Both the position numbers and the translations under genes were made by a program. From Taxillus chinensis (Eukaryota > Streptophyta > Magnoliopsida > Santalales > Loranthaceae), in assembly GCA_023512835.1 (NCBI GenBank), contig CM042087.1:21705260-21769259 (forward strand): DNA of 64,000 nucleotides, written 5' to 3'. The stretch's first letter is position 1. Each line of letters begins with the position of its first letter. The notes beneath the pieces were generated by a model. The model was not told the origin of the DNA, made no database searches, and worked only from the letters and a program-made list of their open reading frames with translations. Positions 11,496-22,803 of this stretch are shown here, piece by piece.

Positions 11496-11765
11496 TTACA
11501 TATAAATAGTATGATAACAAGGACGATATCCAACGGTTCATTCACCACAGGGCCTAACCCCGGATCAGGTACAAGAAGACATAACCCCTACCTCAAAGAT
11601 CCTCCACGCTCTTGCCTCCACGGCTAACGCCGTCCAACCACGGGAATGACAACAACAGCCATGAATTGGAGCTCTCTCTCTCAATCTCCCTCTCTCTCTC
11701 TCTCTCTGCGACGGCTGCGGCGGCTGACAACAAAAACCCTAAACCTAAAATAAAGAGAGCTCCTC

Positions 11766-11951
11766 TTTATATAGACCTCACTTATCAAAACGACATAGTT
11801 TTGATTAATGAAATCCCACCATCAAAACGACGTAGTTTTAATAAATGAAATCCCACCATCAAAACGACGTAGTTTTGATAAATGAAACACACCATCAAAA
11901 CGACGTAGTTTTGATAAATGAAACACACCATCAAAACGACGTAGTTTTGAT
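11766..11951 (-). promoter_or_regulatory. LTR promoter: five-unit palindrome array upstream of TATA box (copy 1, left LTR)
   Basis: The TATA sequence (minus-strand TATATAAA) is at 11766-11773. Immediately upstream in element sense, 11784-11951 holds five units of a near-palindrome with core TCAAAACGACGTAGTTTTGA, spaced about 36 bp by TAAATGAAACACACCA-type linkers. The central ACGT is the core bound by plant bZIP and bHLH factors. An enhancer role is inferred. A telo-box (AAACCCTAA type) at about 11737-11745 and a CT tract at 11680-11708 lie on the downstream side. Confidence 0.65.
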
Positions 11952-12304
11952 AAATAAAACCTGAACTAACCACTCCGCTTCCACACAGGACAAAATACCC
12001 ACAATCCGAACATGGTCATTGTCACACGCAACTTCTACACGCTCCCACTTGAGCTCATTACACTCTCTAACAATCAAGCCACGAAGACTCGTAGAAACAC
12101 TCCTTCGAAGACTCGCTGGAAACGTGGCCTCGAAGATCTGTCTCGAAGATCTAACTTTTGACCCTCAAACCTTCGAACTTCGACCCTCGGTCTTCGACCC
12201 TACGACCCAAATCTTCGAGTCTTCCACCTTTCGACCCAAGCGTTCGCCCAAGGTTCTGTTCATCTTTGTTCCAGCTTGTTCTACCCAAAACACGGGTCAT
12301 TACA

Positions 12305-12320
12305 TCCTCTCCCCCTTAAG
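12305..12320 (-). other. Polypurine tract of family A copy 1
   Basis: On the minus strand the sequence reads CTTAAGGGGGAGAGGA directly before the LTR start. This is the expected place and composition of the plus-strand primer. It is preceded by TTCGAGGATGAAAAGT, a sequence often found just before this tract in plant Ty3-gypsy elements. Confidence 0.8.
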
Positions 12321-12551
12321 ACTTTTCATCCTCGAAAAGAAACAACATGCAAGGAAAACAAACACATGCGGCCCATTTGCAAGACAGCGAGCCACAACGC
12401 CCAGATGGATCACACAACATAACAGGACATCTCAAACACATTTTGCAATCTCAAAACACATCTCAATAAAAATACCAGTTTACAAGTAGAAATACAAATA
12501 CACCAAAGCATGAACCACAAGAAAACACATCACTACAGCCACCTCCCCCCC

Positions 12552-12623
12552 TTAAGATTGTTTGTCCTCGAACAACTCTGGGTGTTGCTCACGCATCATG
12601 GATTCGCGTTCCCATATTTCGTC
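12552..12623 (-). pseudogene. pol: C-terminal chromodomain tail of pol, family A copy 1
   Basis: A 23-codon frame reads DEIWERESMMREQHPELFED and ends with KQS and TAA. It matches the end of chromovirus integrase chromodomains (the ...ATWEREDEMRERYPELF pattern), which guide integration by binding chromatin. A G-rich run follows the stop in element sense. The upstream part of the domain cannot be followed in frame. The same remnant is in copy 2 near 29309-29380. Confidence 0.6.
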
Positions 12624-15600
12624 CATAGGACGTGTCGTCCTCGAAAAGACAATACACTTTCCATAATGCACATGCTGATGCACAACGCCCACAACCATTC
12701 ACATACCCGTGACTGAAGATATCACACAATAACACAAATGAAGGCATGTACCCACAGACCCAATACAACACAGCATGATAGGGAAACACATATTCTAAAC
12801 TCACAAACAATCCTTGTTCTCCTCACCTAACACATGTCACAAGTATTCACATGTCACGACGGTGTATGACATATACGCCCATCCCCAACACGTACGTTTA
12901 ACAAATCACATAGGTCACAGGCCAACTCACATCATAAACACCACTACAAGGAACAACTCACAAACAAAACACTACTATACGTTTAACATTCCACTGCCCA
13001 TTCGCCAACACCATACAAACTCATCCGCAGAGAGTTTCCTCATAACCTTCCCACCTTTGGACTTTTTGTCCCCGAAAAGAGAAATCAAGTAGTAAACGTC
13101 ACGAGAAGATCAAAGCAACACATAACACCCATGAACACAACAAGAACTAGAGCTTGGCCAATTAGCGTGCTGACAACAACTCATGTGAGCAAGGCTGACA
13201 ACAGTGAGGTTGAGAAACCTCCCATAGATTCGTTAAGACCCCGACAACCGAACAAGGCCAACACCATAAGCCTATGCGTGAAGCATCCATTCGCTAGAAT
13301 TCATATGATTGAACGAGAAGTCACTGCATCAACATAGTAGGGTACTCGGCGTTAGACGCCTACTCGTGTCACAATAGGACCAACACTCCACAATGTAGAA
13401 TACTTAACAATGACACCACTAAGATTTGATGTCAACGGACACCAACAATTTACAACGCAGCCACACTCCATATGTAGACCTTACCCTGACAGCAAACACA
13501 AAGAGGTCACAAGGAAACACAAACAAACAAGAGAAAAGCATTATGCAAACCACAATCGCATTTCCACACATGGAGATCACCCCAGCAGCACCATCATCAC
13601 TGCTAAAACCGCCTCACTCTATAGCGATACATGCAACAACAGAACCCAACCAATGCTAAAGGGAACTCAAGATGACTTACAATCCAGGACACAACTACAT
13701 CAAGATGAAGTTTGCCCTCCACCAATTCGGTCATAGTCAACAAGATGCCCAATGGAGTCGAAGGAGTAACTCAAAACAACAAACGTAGTACCATACTCAA
13801 TCACGGAAAGACCAAAAAAACTACTATTGGGCTAACACCAGTCACCAACATTGAGAATGTACTAAAGAATCCCATGAACCAGAACGTCACACAAATAACA
13901 CCTCCCTGACTACGGTCAAATAGGGATCCACCAAGGTTCCACACAGCCTTCACTAACTGAGGCTTATGTTACAACCCAAGTGATAACGCCTTACTCAGTC
14001 GGCAGACATTCCATGCGATAGGAATCCTTTGACGCCGGGTAGTTGCCAACAACGTAGTTCTCTCCACCCTGGAAAACTCTCCTACCTGCAACATGACAAT
14101 AACGGAATCCGCGGTGTCACCACTCATAGGTCACAAGGGAATCCTTAGCCTCCAGGACATACTCCACCTCATGGCCCACTAACCCCGCTATAACAACCGT
14201 CACGTTCTATCTCAACACACCAATAAAACACGCAAACTGACCAAGAAATACTCAGGCTCTAGCCTCAGCTAAATGTGATCACTGCCATTCCTCCGGGTAT
14301 GCACAGGAAACAAGACATGCAAACGCCTGATTCGGGACTTTCACGTAGCACCCAAACACACCAACACCTTGATAGCGTGAACCATCTCCCTTATCGCGTG
14401 ATACTATACATGAAAAGTTTTCAAAGAGGACATATGTAGGTCATTCGCCTACCACCACCGCTCTAATGCATACACCTTTTGATATCCGCCCGACATAAAT
14501 CTCTCCCCAAGGAGTAGCACTAATACCCCATCCTAGCAAAACTGTCACAACTGACTCAACTCGGGAAATCAAACAACTCTTTTTCTTTCCCAACTTACCA
14601 ACATTTTAGTAACACCAGACAAGGAATAACATAAACAACATCACCTCTAACACTCTTCCTCATCCTCATACCACGTTACTATACCAATACGCCATGCCTC
14701 ATCCTTCTCTACGCATATGTGTCGCAACACCCACACGTAGCAACTCCGCTATATACCTTTACCACTTATGCAACACATACAACAAGACAATGCTACATTT
14801 TCTGCACATTCTCAACACATGCAACGAAACACAAGACACCTGATGAGTAGAACGTACCAGGTTTTAAATCTTCTCCTCTCCTTTAAACCCACTTCCCACA
14901 AGATACGGACCAAAGGAATGGCCCTACCATGCAAAGCACACCCTTAGTCCCTAGAGGAATGTTTTCCATATGTGGGTAAAAAGTCCGAATGAGGCCTGCC
15001 AAATCTCACTTGCTTACCTCTTGTTACCAATTGGATGCACCGGGCACGACCCTTGAAACCCACTCACAGCCGATAGCTGAGCTCCGGAACAATTCACATT
15101 TTATACATGTGCATACCCATTTCACAACATATTCTAGGAACATTACTCAAGGTCTTTCACACACCACAAGCATAACAAATGGCCACTGCTTGACCATCTG
15201 AGAACCCAGAACACCTATATAGTTACTAACCAAAACTTGCAACGACCACTCTAGCCAACAAGATAACACTTCAAGGACTCTAAGAGCAGGCTATACTAGC
15301 TGCATTTTCCACCCTCAACCACAACGCTTGGAAAGGTAACCATAGGAATATCCCTTTCAAGTAGTACTCCACACATACCTTTATCCACATAAGAACATAT
15401 CTCTATTATTCAAGGTTGCTAAGGAGGGGTCACACGTTACCCACAAGCCATCACCTCACGCCTCAAGCTCTACTAGCTAGCAAAAAGGTAGCCTCCAAGG
15501 TTTGATTACTTTAATTATCCATGGTTGTCAAAATTGAATACCACTCCCATATAAAACCAACACTCACGTATCTATCAGTTACTTATTATCCTTCTAGTGT

Positions 15601-15869
15601 CATAAATATAAATGTTCAGTTTTCTTATTATATTCTTATTATATATATATATATATATTATTGTTACAAGTCACCAACCACGTCTATTAACAATGCTAAC
15701 TCAAACGATCTCCTAAGCTTCAGCAAACGGCAAACTGTGGCTCAAGAGCCCTATCAACGAGAATACCCCTCTATTACAAGTGTCTTAATTTAATTGCTAG
15801 AAACTCAACAATCAAAGGTCCACCCATCCTCACCTGAGTTAATACGAGACTCAACCAATCACTATCTTC

Positions 15870-16290
15870 TGGAGATGTCCTACTTTTCCACGGATGCAAC
15901 ACTGATACTGCTTCCTGCTACGCTCTTTTCCAATGTCCCGATTGTCCACAGCAAGAACAACCCTTTAAGCAACTGGTCTCAAATTGATTTGTTGGGGGAT
16001 TGACCCCCGTCTCAAAACTTGTGGCCATCTTCTGATTGCCCTCGTCAGCCTCTTGGGGTCCTTTCTGCTGATCAGGACAATAATGCTTCAGTTGATCTTC
16101 ATCCGAGCTCCTCCAAATGATGTGAGTTAACCACCCTCGGTGTGCCTCGCTCTTAATCAGTTATCGAATCTCATCCCTCAATTATGGAATAATCAGGGTT
16201 AAAATGCCAATCTCTGCCATGTGAAGATCATTACTTACACTGGGCAGCCGCCACTTGCCCAGCCTGGGTGGTGGGCTCTTCTGTCGTACG
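15870..16290 (-). pseudogene. gag: gag remnant with zinc knuckles, family A copy 1
   Basis: In element sense a start MTRTTEEPTTQAGQVA (near 16290) matches the gag start of the plus-strand element at 63547. The frame is then broken and rejoins at a nucleocapsid-like motif CSCCGQSGHWKRA (15919-15963, CCHC type with the last Cys position a stop). A second motif, CCIRGKVGHL, follows with one Cys replaced. The gag core between them is missing. Confidence 0.55.
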
Positions 16291-16949
16291 GGTCATAATT
16301 TTTCAGAGGCTAGGTACACGAGGAGGTAGCGCTCCAGGTTAACACTCAACGCTCTTAATACCATTACCGACTAGGCGTTTGGAGCTATAACTAATCTCAA
16401 AACACACATTATCACCACACAGATTCGCAGATTCACATTTCACAGACTATACAAGTTCACACCTTCACATTGCACATATCATTTATACTCAAGTGATTAT
16501 CTCATCGTTTTGAACACCACATTGCTTATTCCACACAATACCATACAAACGCACACACTTAAGCATTCACATATCTCACCTAGTCATTTTCAGAATATCA
16601 ATAGTATTATCTCTATGTAGTTCGTTCACATTGCACAAGTCCACTAGTACACAAATTCCATACCACATATTTTTTTTGTAGTCATGCTTAAGTTGTCACA
16701 ATATATCAGAGTTGCATAATTTTTTTTTATTTAAAACATTCCCACAGTTATCCATACATTCATACATAAACAACAAATGCAACTAGTGCCCTAATGCCAA
16801 CGTATGCAAATCCTACCACAAGACTGGACTACCCCAAGTACACCTTAGGGGCTCCAAGAGGACCATGTTGATCAGGCATGTCCCTCCAGGCCCCTCCAAA
16901 GGACTCAAGATAACCAAGTCCGCCCACTACACTAGGCCAACTAGACCAT

Positions 16950-16961
16950 GCTCTAATACAA
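16950..16961 (-). other. Primer binding site of family A copy 1
   Basis: The minus strand reads TTGTATTAGAGC three bases inside the LTR end. This is a mutated form of TGGTATCAGAGC, complementary to the 3' end of plant initiator tRNA-Met. Copy 2 and the element at 60954 carry better matches at the same place. Confidence 0.75.
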
Positions 16962-17499
16962 TATTGTCATGCCCCGGATTTCCAATCCGAGGAGACCGGA
17001 ACGTAACCTTCCTTTTACCCGAGTTTGGATAAAGAGGATAGAATACAACATGCTCACACAGGATACCATACACTTCACATTTTATATTTAGAGAGACAAA
17101 AACCATATTTTTATTAAGTCCAAACATACAAGAGTGCCCAAACATGCTTTTATTACATAAAACTTCTCATTACAATATCCTCCCACTAGGGTTACAAAGC
17201 TCACACAAAAACACCGAAACTCAAATAATAATAAACAAAGCCACAAAACAGAACTGGCTCCAACTTGGGTGTTCCCGCCTAACGCCTGTAAGTCCCTGTA
17301 GAAAAACCAAACACAATAGGTGCGGTGAGCAACCACAGCTCAGTAGGGATCATGTCTCCCCAACCCATCCCATGCTCCTAGCATCTACATGCCATGTGTA
17401 CAAGTGCAGTGTCGTGATACAATTATTTCAACAAATATAATGGCAAGCTATATCAGCAAATACAATTATTTCCACAGCCACACAAAGCAAGCACATGAA

Positions 17500-17651
17500 C
17501 AGTCCCGGGCTTCCATAGCCACCGGGTTTCCAAGAGCAGTCCCAGGCTTCCACAGCCACCGGGTTTCACAAAACAGTCCCGGGCTTCCACAGCCACCGGG
17601 TTTCACAAAACAGTCCCGGGCTTCCACAGCCACCGGATTTCACAAAACAGT
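17500..17651. repeat. 36-bp GGGCTTCCACAGCCACCGGG tandem repeat, 4 units
   Basis: Same unit as at 11088-11206, with one more copy than the partner LTR. Confidence 0.85.
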
Positions 17652-17910
17652 ACATACAGGCACTCAAGCATAACACCAAACACTTAGCGGGCACACATTC
17701 ACAAGTGTACAAACCCAGCCATTCAGGCATAAAAACAAACACTTGGCATGCACACCTTTACCAACTCACAATTCTAGCCTTACTGGCATATTATCAAACA
17801 CATACTGGGCATTGTCACACAAACGGATTCACACATGCATTTTATCAAACATTTAACATGCACTGCCTACTCAATGTCAGAATCACACCAAAACGCCATT
17901 GAAGGCCAAC

Positions 17911-17940
17911 ATTCATATAGGAGATCACACCTATATGAAT
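17911..17940 (-). ncRNA. Conserved LTR hairpin (copy 1, right LTR)
   Basis: Arms ATTCATATAGG and CCTATATGAAT are identical to those of the left LTR. In element sense this copy lies in the 5' leader of the transcript. Confidence 0.55.
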
Positions 17941-18210
17941 TTACATATAAATAGTATGATAACAAGGACGATATCCAACGGTTCATTCACCACAGGGCCT
18001 AACCCCGGATCAGGTACAAGAAGACAGAACCGCTACCTCAAAGATCCTCCATGCTCTTGCCTCCACGCCTAACGCCGTCCAACCACGGGAATGACAACGA
18101 CAGCCACGAACTGGAGCTCTCTCTCTCTCAATCTACTTATCTCTCTCTCTCTGCGACGGCTGCGGCGGCTGACAACAAAAACCCTAAACCTAAAATAAAG
18201 AGAGCTGCTC

Positions 18211-18359
18211 TTTATATAGACCTCACTTATCAAAATGACATAGTTTTGATAAATGAAATCCCACCATGAAAACGACGTAGTTTTGATAAATGAAACATAC
18301 CATCAAAATGACGTAGTTTTGATAAATGAAACACACCATCAAAACGACGTAGTTTTGAT
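18211..18359 (-). promoter_or_regulatory. LTR promoter: four-unit palindrome array and TATA box (copy 1, right LTR)
   Basis: This is the 5' LTR in element sense and so the one expected to drive transcription. The TATA sequence is at 18211-18218 and the array at 18229-18359. Some units vary at the central bases (TGACATAG, TGACGTAG). Confidence 0.65.
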
Positions 18360-18712
18360 AAATAAAATATGAACTAACCACTCCGCTTCCACACAGGACA
18401 AAATACCCACAATCCAAACATAGTCATTGTCACACGCAGCTTCTACACGCTCCCACTTGAGCTCATTACACTCTCTAACAACCAAGCCACGAAGACTCGT
18501 AGAAACACTCCTTCTAAGACTCGCTGGAAATGCAGCCTCAAAGATCTGTCTCAAAGATCTAACTTTCGATCCTCGAACCTTCGAACTTCGACCTTGGGTC
18601 TTTGACCCTACGACCCAAATCTTCGGGTCTTCCACCTTTCGACCCAAGCGTTCACCCAGGGTATTGTTCATCTTCGTTCCAGCTTGTTCTACCCAAAACA
18701 CGGGTCATTACA

Positions 18713-19470
18713 GTTCATGGATGATTTCTCAGTGTTTAGGTCCTCCTACGAACAATGTTTGAACAATATGGATATAGTCTTGGAAAGATATGAGGAGAAA
18801 GAACTACTCCTCAATTGGGAGAAATGCCATTTTATGGTAAATGAGGGCATAGTTCTAGGGCACAAGGTGTCCTCAAAGGGTTTGGAGGTGGATAAGGCAA
18901 AAATATCCACCATTGAAACTTTGCCACCTCTAACCAATGAGAAAGGGGTGAGAAGCTTCTTGGGACATGCTGGGTTCTATAAAAGATTAATCAAGGACTT
19001 TTCAAAAATAGCAAAACCCCTTAATATGCTGCTGGAGAAGGACAAAAGCTTTGTCTTCAATGAAGAGTGTTTAAATGCTTTTAATGTTCTTAAGCAAAAT
19101 CTCGTCACTGCACCCGTGATAGTCACACCAAGCTGGGAACAGCCCTTTGAATTGATGTGTGATGCCAGTGACTATGCTGTGGGGGTTGTCCTTGGGCAAC
19201 GAAGAGATAAGGTGTTTAGGTTAATTTACTATGCAAGTAAAACCCTCGATGAGGCCCAACAGAACTACACCACCACTGAGAAGGAGTTGCGGGTAGTGGT
19301 TTATGGATGTAACAAATTTAGACCCAATCTCTTTGGGTCTAAGGTTGTTGTGTTTACTGACCATGTAACCTTGAAATATTTGTTTGCCAAAAAGGAAGCT
19401 AAGCCACGCTTGCTTAGATGGGTTCTCCTTTTACAGGAGTTTGATCTTGAAATTAGAGATACAAAGGGAG
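18713..19470 (+). pseudogene. pol: Athila-like pol: C-terminal reverse transcriptase and RNase H
   Basis: The frame resumes at [15 protein letters not shown] (catalytic xMDD box), then [34 protein letters not shown] and APVIVTPSW. The RNase H domain follows with [34 protein letters not shown] and [10 protein letters not shown], carrying the expected acidic residues. There is no stop across 250 codons. It ends at EIRDTKG where the family B LTR block is inserted, and the coding sequence resumes at 23237. The duplicated GGGAG bases are 19466-19470 and 23237-23241. Confidence 0.92.
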
Positions 19471-20118
19471 TGTCACACCCCAGATTTTCAACCTGACGAA
19501 ACCGGTTCGTGACTCCCCTTTACCTACCCGGTGGGCAAGGGGTTGGGATTACTTGCACACAGGACTTTATGCACATCCACAATAATTATTCACAAAAACA
19601 AAATCATATTATTAATTTCAAACCACAATAAATGTTACAAATCAAATGTGCCTTTATTACAATTAAATTTTCCCTTACAATATCTCCCCACTGGGGTTAC
19701 AAAGGTCCCACAAAAAATTAACAACACAAAATAATATTAAACAAGGCAAAGCAGAATTGTCCTCCACCTTGGTGTTCCCTCCTAACGTCTATAGGTTCCT
19801 GAAAAGTAAACAAAACATAATGGGAGGGGTGAGGAACTACAGCTCAGTAGGGATCATGTCTCCCCAACCTATCCCATGCTCCTAACATCTACATGTTAAC
19901 GTGCACGAGTGCAGTGTCATGGCAATACTATACAGACAGGCCATAATTAACATTTATACACAAACAAGCCACATTAACAGGTACAACCATTGCCACAGCC
20001 ACACAGGCTCCATAACCAGCCACGAGCTTTCATAGCCACTGGGCTTCCATAGCCACCATGCTCCATAATCAGCCATGGGCTTCTATAGCCACTGGGCTCC
20101 ATAACCAGCCACGGGCTT

Positions 20119-21721
20119 TGTCACGCCCCGAATTCCAACCCGAGGAAACCGGTTCGTGACTCCCCCTTTACCCACGCGGTGGATAAGGGGGTAGGATACA
20201 ACTTTCCCACACAAGACAACATACACCTTCACAGGATATATTCAGAAAGAAAAAATCACATATTTAGTAAATTCAAACCACATGCCTTTATTATGTTTCA
20301 AACTTCATTACAATATCTCTCTGCTGGGGTTACAAGGTCTCAACGGAATTACATAACACAAATAACATAAAACAAAGCCACAAAACAGAACTCTCCCACC
20401 TTGGTATTCCCACCTAACGCCTGTAGGTTCCTGCAAGAAAACACACCACAGTAGGAGGGGTGAGCAACCACAGCTCAGTAGGGATCATGTCTCCCCAACC
20501 TATCAAATGCTCCTACCATCTATATGAAGAAGTGCTCAAGTGCGGTATCGTGGCAATTACATTCTAAACAGGTCATAATCAATACTATACACAAAAAGCC
20601 ACAAAACAAGTACAACCTTTGCCACAAAAACTCCTCAGTCAGTCCCACTAATAGTAACTCAGCCTCTCAGGCTCCACAGGCACACAAGCATTGCCTCAGC
20701 CTCTCAGGCTTCTTAGGCTCCATAGTCAGTCTCATTGACATAACACTAAACACTTAACATACATCTCAGCTATTCAGGCATAATAACAAACACTTAACAT
20801 GCATATCTACACTGGCATAACATCGAACACTTTTTAGGCATAACATGAATCGCATAACATGCATGGCCTCACAGGCCTAATATCAAACACATACACGCCA
20901 CTAAAGGCCAACATCCATATTGGAGATCATACCTATATGGATTTACATATAATATATATCCAGCTTACAAATCGCCTACCACAAGGCCATAACCCGGGGA
21001 TAGGTACAAGGAAGAACAGAATCCCTACCTTAAAGAAGATCCTCCTTGCTCCCACGCTAGACGCCGTCCTCCCCACATAAGATGCTCCGGCAGCGACCAG
21101 CAGCTCTCCTTCATTCTCTCTCTCTAGCTCTCTCTCTCTCTCTCTCTCTCTCTGCGACGGCTGCAGTGGCTAGCCAAAAGAAAAACCCTAAACCTAAGAG
21201 TCCTTTACCTCTTATATAGGCACACCAACATCAAAATGACGTAGTTTTGATTAAGTGAATCCCAGCATCAAAACGACGTAGTTTTGATCACACAAGCTAC
21301 AACCTTCCCGCATCCACACATGACAAAATATCCATAATTCCAACATGGTCCTTTGGGGAAAGATGATTAGAACCACAAAACCAAGGTGACGGTGCAAAAA
21401 CATGGTTGCACACCATAATGCACGTCATATCCCCATATGACGAGCAGCTCCAAAAGCTGTGAATTTCTACCCCAAGCTTCCTAGAACCATGTAGAAGATA
21501 GGCAAACCAAAATCCCCTTGCACGTCATATCCCCATATGACGTGCATTGTCACGTGCACCTCCTCAAAGGTCCCCTCTAGGCCACATCTCTTTCCCTAAA
21601 CTTGCCCCTATACTTCCAAGGTGTTTTAGCTAAAGTGTGTGAGAAGAAAACTCTCCAAAACCCACATATTTCCACTAAAAGGGAAAAACTCTCCTCATAT
21701 CCCAAAATACGGGTCATTACA
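20119..21721 (-). mobile_element. Inner family B-type LTR without target duplication
   Basis: It starts TGTCACGCCCCGAATTCC and ends TACGGGTCATTACA (1603 bp), again with CT tract, palindromes (21231-21286) and hairpin (20913-20942, one mismatch). The five bases to the left are GGCTT and those to the right are TCCAA, so no duplication is seen. The right flank also repeats sequence found to the left (CATTGCCACAGCCACACAGG). Unequal recombination between LTRs explains this better than simple insertion. Confidence 0.6.
21231..21286 (-). promoter_or_regulatory. Two-unit palindrome array of the inner family B-type LTR
   Basis: Two copies of the TCAAAA(C/T)GACGTAGTTTTGA near-palindrome lie next to an AT-rich TATA-like CTTATATAGG at about 21210-21219. 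Confidence 0.55.
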
Positions 21722-21736
21722 TCCAAACTATGGGTC

Positions 21737-22155
21737 ATTGCCACAGCCACACAGGCTCCATAACCAGCCATAGGCTTCCATAGCCACCGGGCTCCATAAC
21801 CAGCCACGGGCTTCCATAGCCATTGGGTTCCATAATTAGCCACAGGCTTCCATAGCCACTGGGCTCCATAACTAGTCACGGGCTTCCACAGCCACCGGGC
21901 TCCATAACCAGCCTTGAAAGCTCCAATCTCAGACACACAGGCTCTAATCTCAGCCACACAGGCATACAATTAAACACATAACATACATCACAGTCACACA
22001 GGCATATAATCAAACACATAGCATGCATCAAAGCTACACAGGAATATAATCAAACACATAGCATGCATCACAGCCACACAGGCATATAATCAAACACATA
22101 GCATGCCTCACAACCACACAGGCATATAATAAAACATATAGCATGCATCACGATC
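21737..22155. repeat. Family B LTR tandem repeats
   Basis: Two arrays lie back to back. Over about 21737-21915 units of roughly 36 bp read CCATAACCAGCC and GGGCTTCCATAGCCAC. Over about 21940-22155 units of about 40 bp read CACACAGGCATATAATCAAA and CACATAGCATGCATCA. Equivalent arrays are at 60240-60570 and, in reverse, at 56095-56400. Confidence 0.8.
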
Positions 22156-22352
22156 AACAATCATTATATCAAGTATATTTCCCCCGGAAATCTCAAGGTT
22201 TCCCCACGTGAATCTACAACGGAACGAAGCCTAACAAACAACACTGACATTCCTAACCGCCTCCAAGGCCCACTGCCACGCAACGAACCCGAGAGTTCCC
22301 ATACCCCGAACACAACATCAAAACCAAACAAAATATGCCATTGAAGGCCAAC

Positions 22353-22382
22353 ATCCATATAGGAGATCACACCTATATGGAT
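22353..22382 (-). ncRNA. Conserved LTR hairpin (family B solo LTR)
   Basis: Arms ATCCATATAGG and CCTATATGGAT pair perfectly. Relative to family A (ATTCAT and ATGAAT) the third base pair has changed on both sides, which keeps the stem. Confidence 0.55.
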
Positions 22383-22663
22383 TTACATATATATATTATA
22401 ACAACAATGACAATACTCTACAAATCATCCACTACAAGGCCTAACCCCGGAATGGGTACTAGAAGAGACAGAACCCCTACCTCAAAAGGTTCCTCCTTGC
22501 TCTTGCTCCCACGCCAGACGTCGTCCACCCACACGAATCACCACAGCAGCAACGATCAGAATCTCTCTCTCTCTCTCTCTCTCTTTCTCTGCGACAGCTG
22601 CGGCGGTTGGCAGAAAGAAATCCTAAAGCTAAAACAAAGAGACCTCCACCTCCTTATATAGAC

Positions 22664-22803
22664 ACCTCACTTATCAAAACGACGTAGTTTTGATAAGTGA
22701 AACTTAACGTTAAAATGACGTAGTTTTGATAAATGAAATCCCACCATCAAAACGATGTAGTTTTGATAAATGAAATCCACCATAAAAACGATGTAGTTTC
22801 GAT
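22664..22803 (-). promoter_or_regulatory. LTR promoter: four-unit palindrome array (family B solo LTR)
   Basis: A TATA-like CCTTATATAG lies near 22652-22661 and four near-palindromes follow at 22674-22803, several degenerate (GATGTAG, TAAAAACG). The layout is the same as in family A. Confidence 0.6.

Larger units (their letters stand above)
10557..12304 (-). mobile_element. Family A copy 1, 3' LTR (left side)
   Basis: It begins TGTCACGCCCCGGATTTCC and ends CACGGGTCATTACA on the plus strand. It contains, in plus order, three units of a CCCGGGCTTCCACAGCCACC repeat (11088-11206), a hairpin (11466-11495), a CT tract, a telo-box, a TATA box, a five-unit palindrome array (11784-11951) and a TTCGA-rich block (12080-12245). 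Confidence 0.92.
12305..16964 (-). mobile_element. Internal domain of family A copy 1
   Basis: Of these 4660 bp only the two ends are recognisable: a degraded gag leader with zinc knuckles near 15870-16290 and a chromodomain tail near 12552-12623. About 3.2 kb between them has stops in every frame and no motif of protease, RT, RNase H or integrase that I can find. It does include an AT microsatellite (about 15640-15660). The same stretch is present and highly similar in copy 2, so it belongs to the family and is not private damage to one copy. Confidence 0.7.
10557..18712 (-). mobile_element. Family A LTR retrotransposon copy 1, full-length, non-autonomous
   Basis: The element is bounded by TG...CA and a perfect 5-bp duplication (GTTCA at 10552-10556 and 18713-18717). 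Two LTRs of 1748 bp flank 4660 bp of internal sequence. Orientation is minus: the primer site adjoins the right LTR and a polypurine tract adjoins the left LTR. In element sense the LTR starts TGTAATGACCCG. Internally only gag and chromodomain remnants can be recognised, and I find no protease, RT or integrase core. It is 8156 bp long and closely matches the copy at 27255-35497. Confidence 0.9.
16965..18712 (-). mobile_element. Family A copy 1, 5' LTR (right side)
   Basis: It is also 1748 bp, but it differs from the left LTR by repeat-unit changes: four instead of three CCCGGG repeat units (17500-17651) and four instead of five palindromes (18229-18359). The TATA sequence is at 18211-18218 and the hairpin at 17911-17940. 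Confidence 0.92.

Noticed and set aside
11784..11951. Regularly spaced palindromic repeats that look like a CRISPR array (also at 28540 and 34978)
   Set aside because: The spacers are near-identical to each other, the arrays sit in retrotransposon LTRs next to a TATA box, and the genome is a plant nuclear one.
12080..12245. TTCGAA-type repeats considered as heat-shock elements
   Set aside because: Heat-shock elements need GAA and TTC blocks with two-base spacing in alternating orientation. Here TTC and GAA are directly adjacent and the spacing is irregular.
18684..18717. Apparent N-terminal extension of the RT frame at 18684
   Set aside because: Those codons are LTR sequence. The host coding sequence resumes only after the duplicated target at 18713-18717.
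18339..18762. Open frames of 111-120 residues at the right LTR of family A copy 1 (with counterparts at 12019, 28774, 35212 and 60868)
   Set aside because: They fall in the U3 TTCGA-rich block upstream of the TATA box on one strand or its complement, recur only because the LTR is repeated, and match no gag or pol domain.
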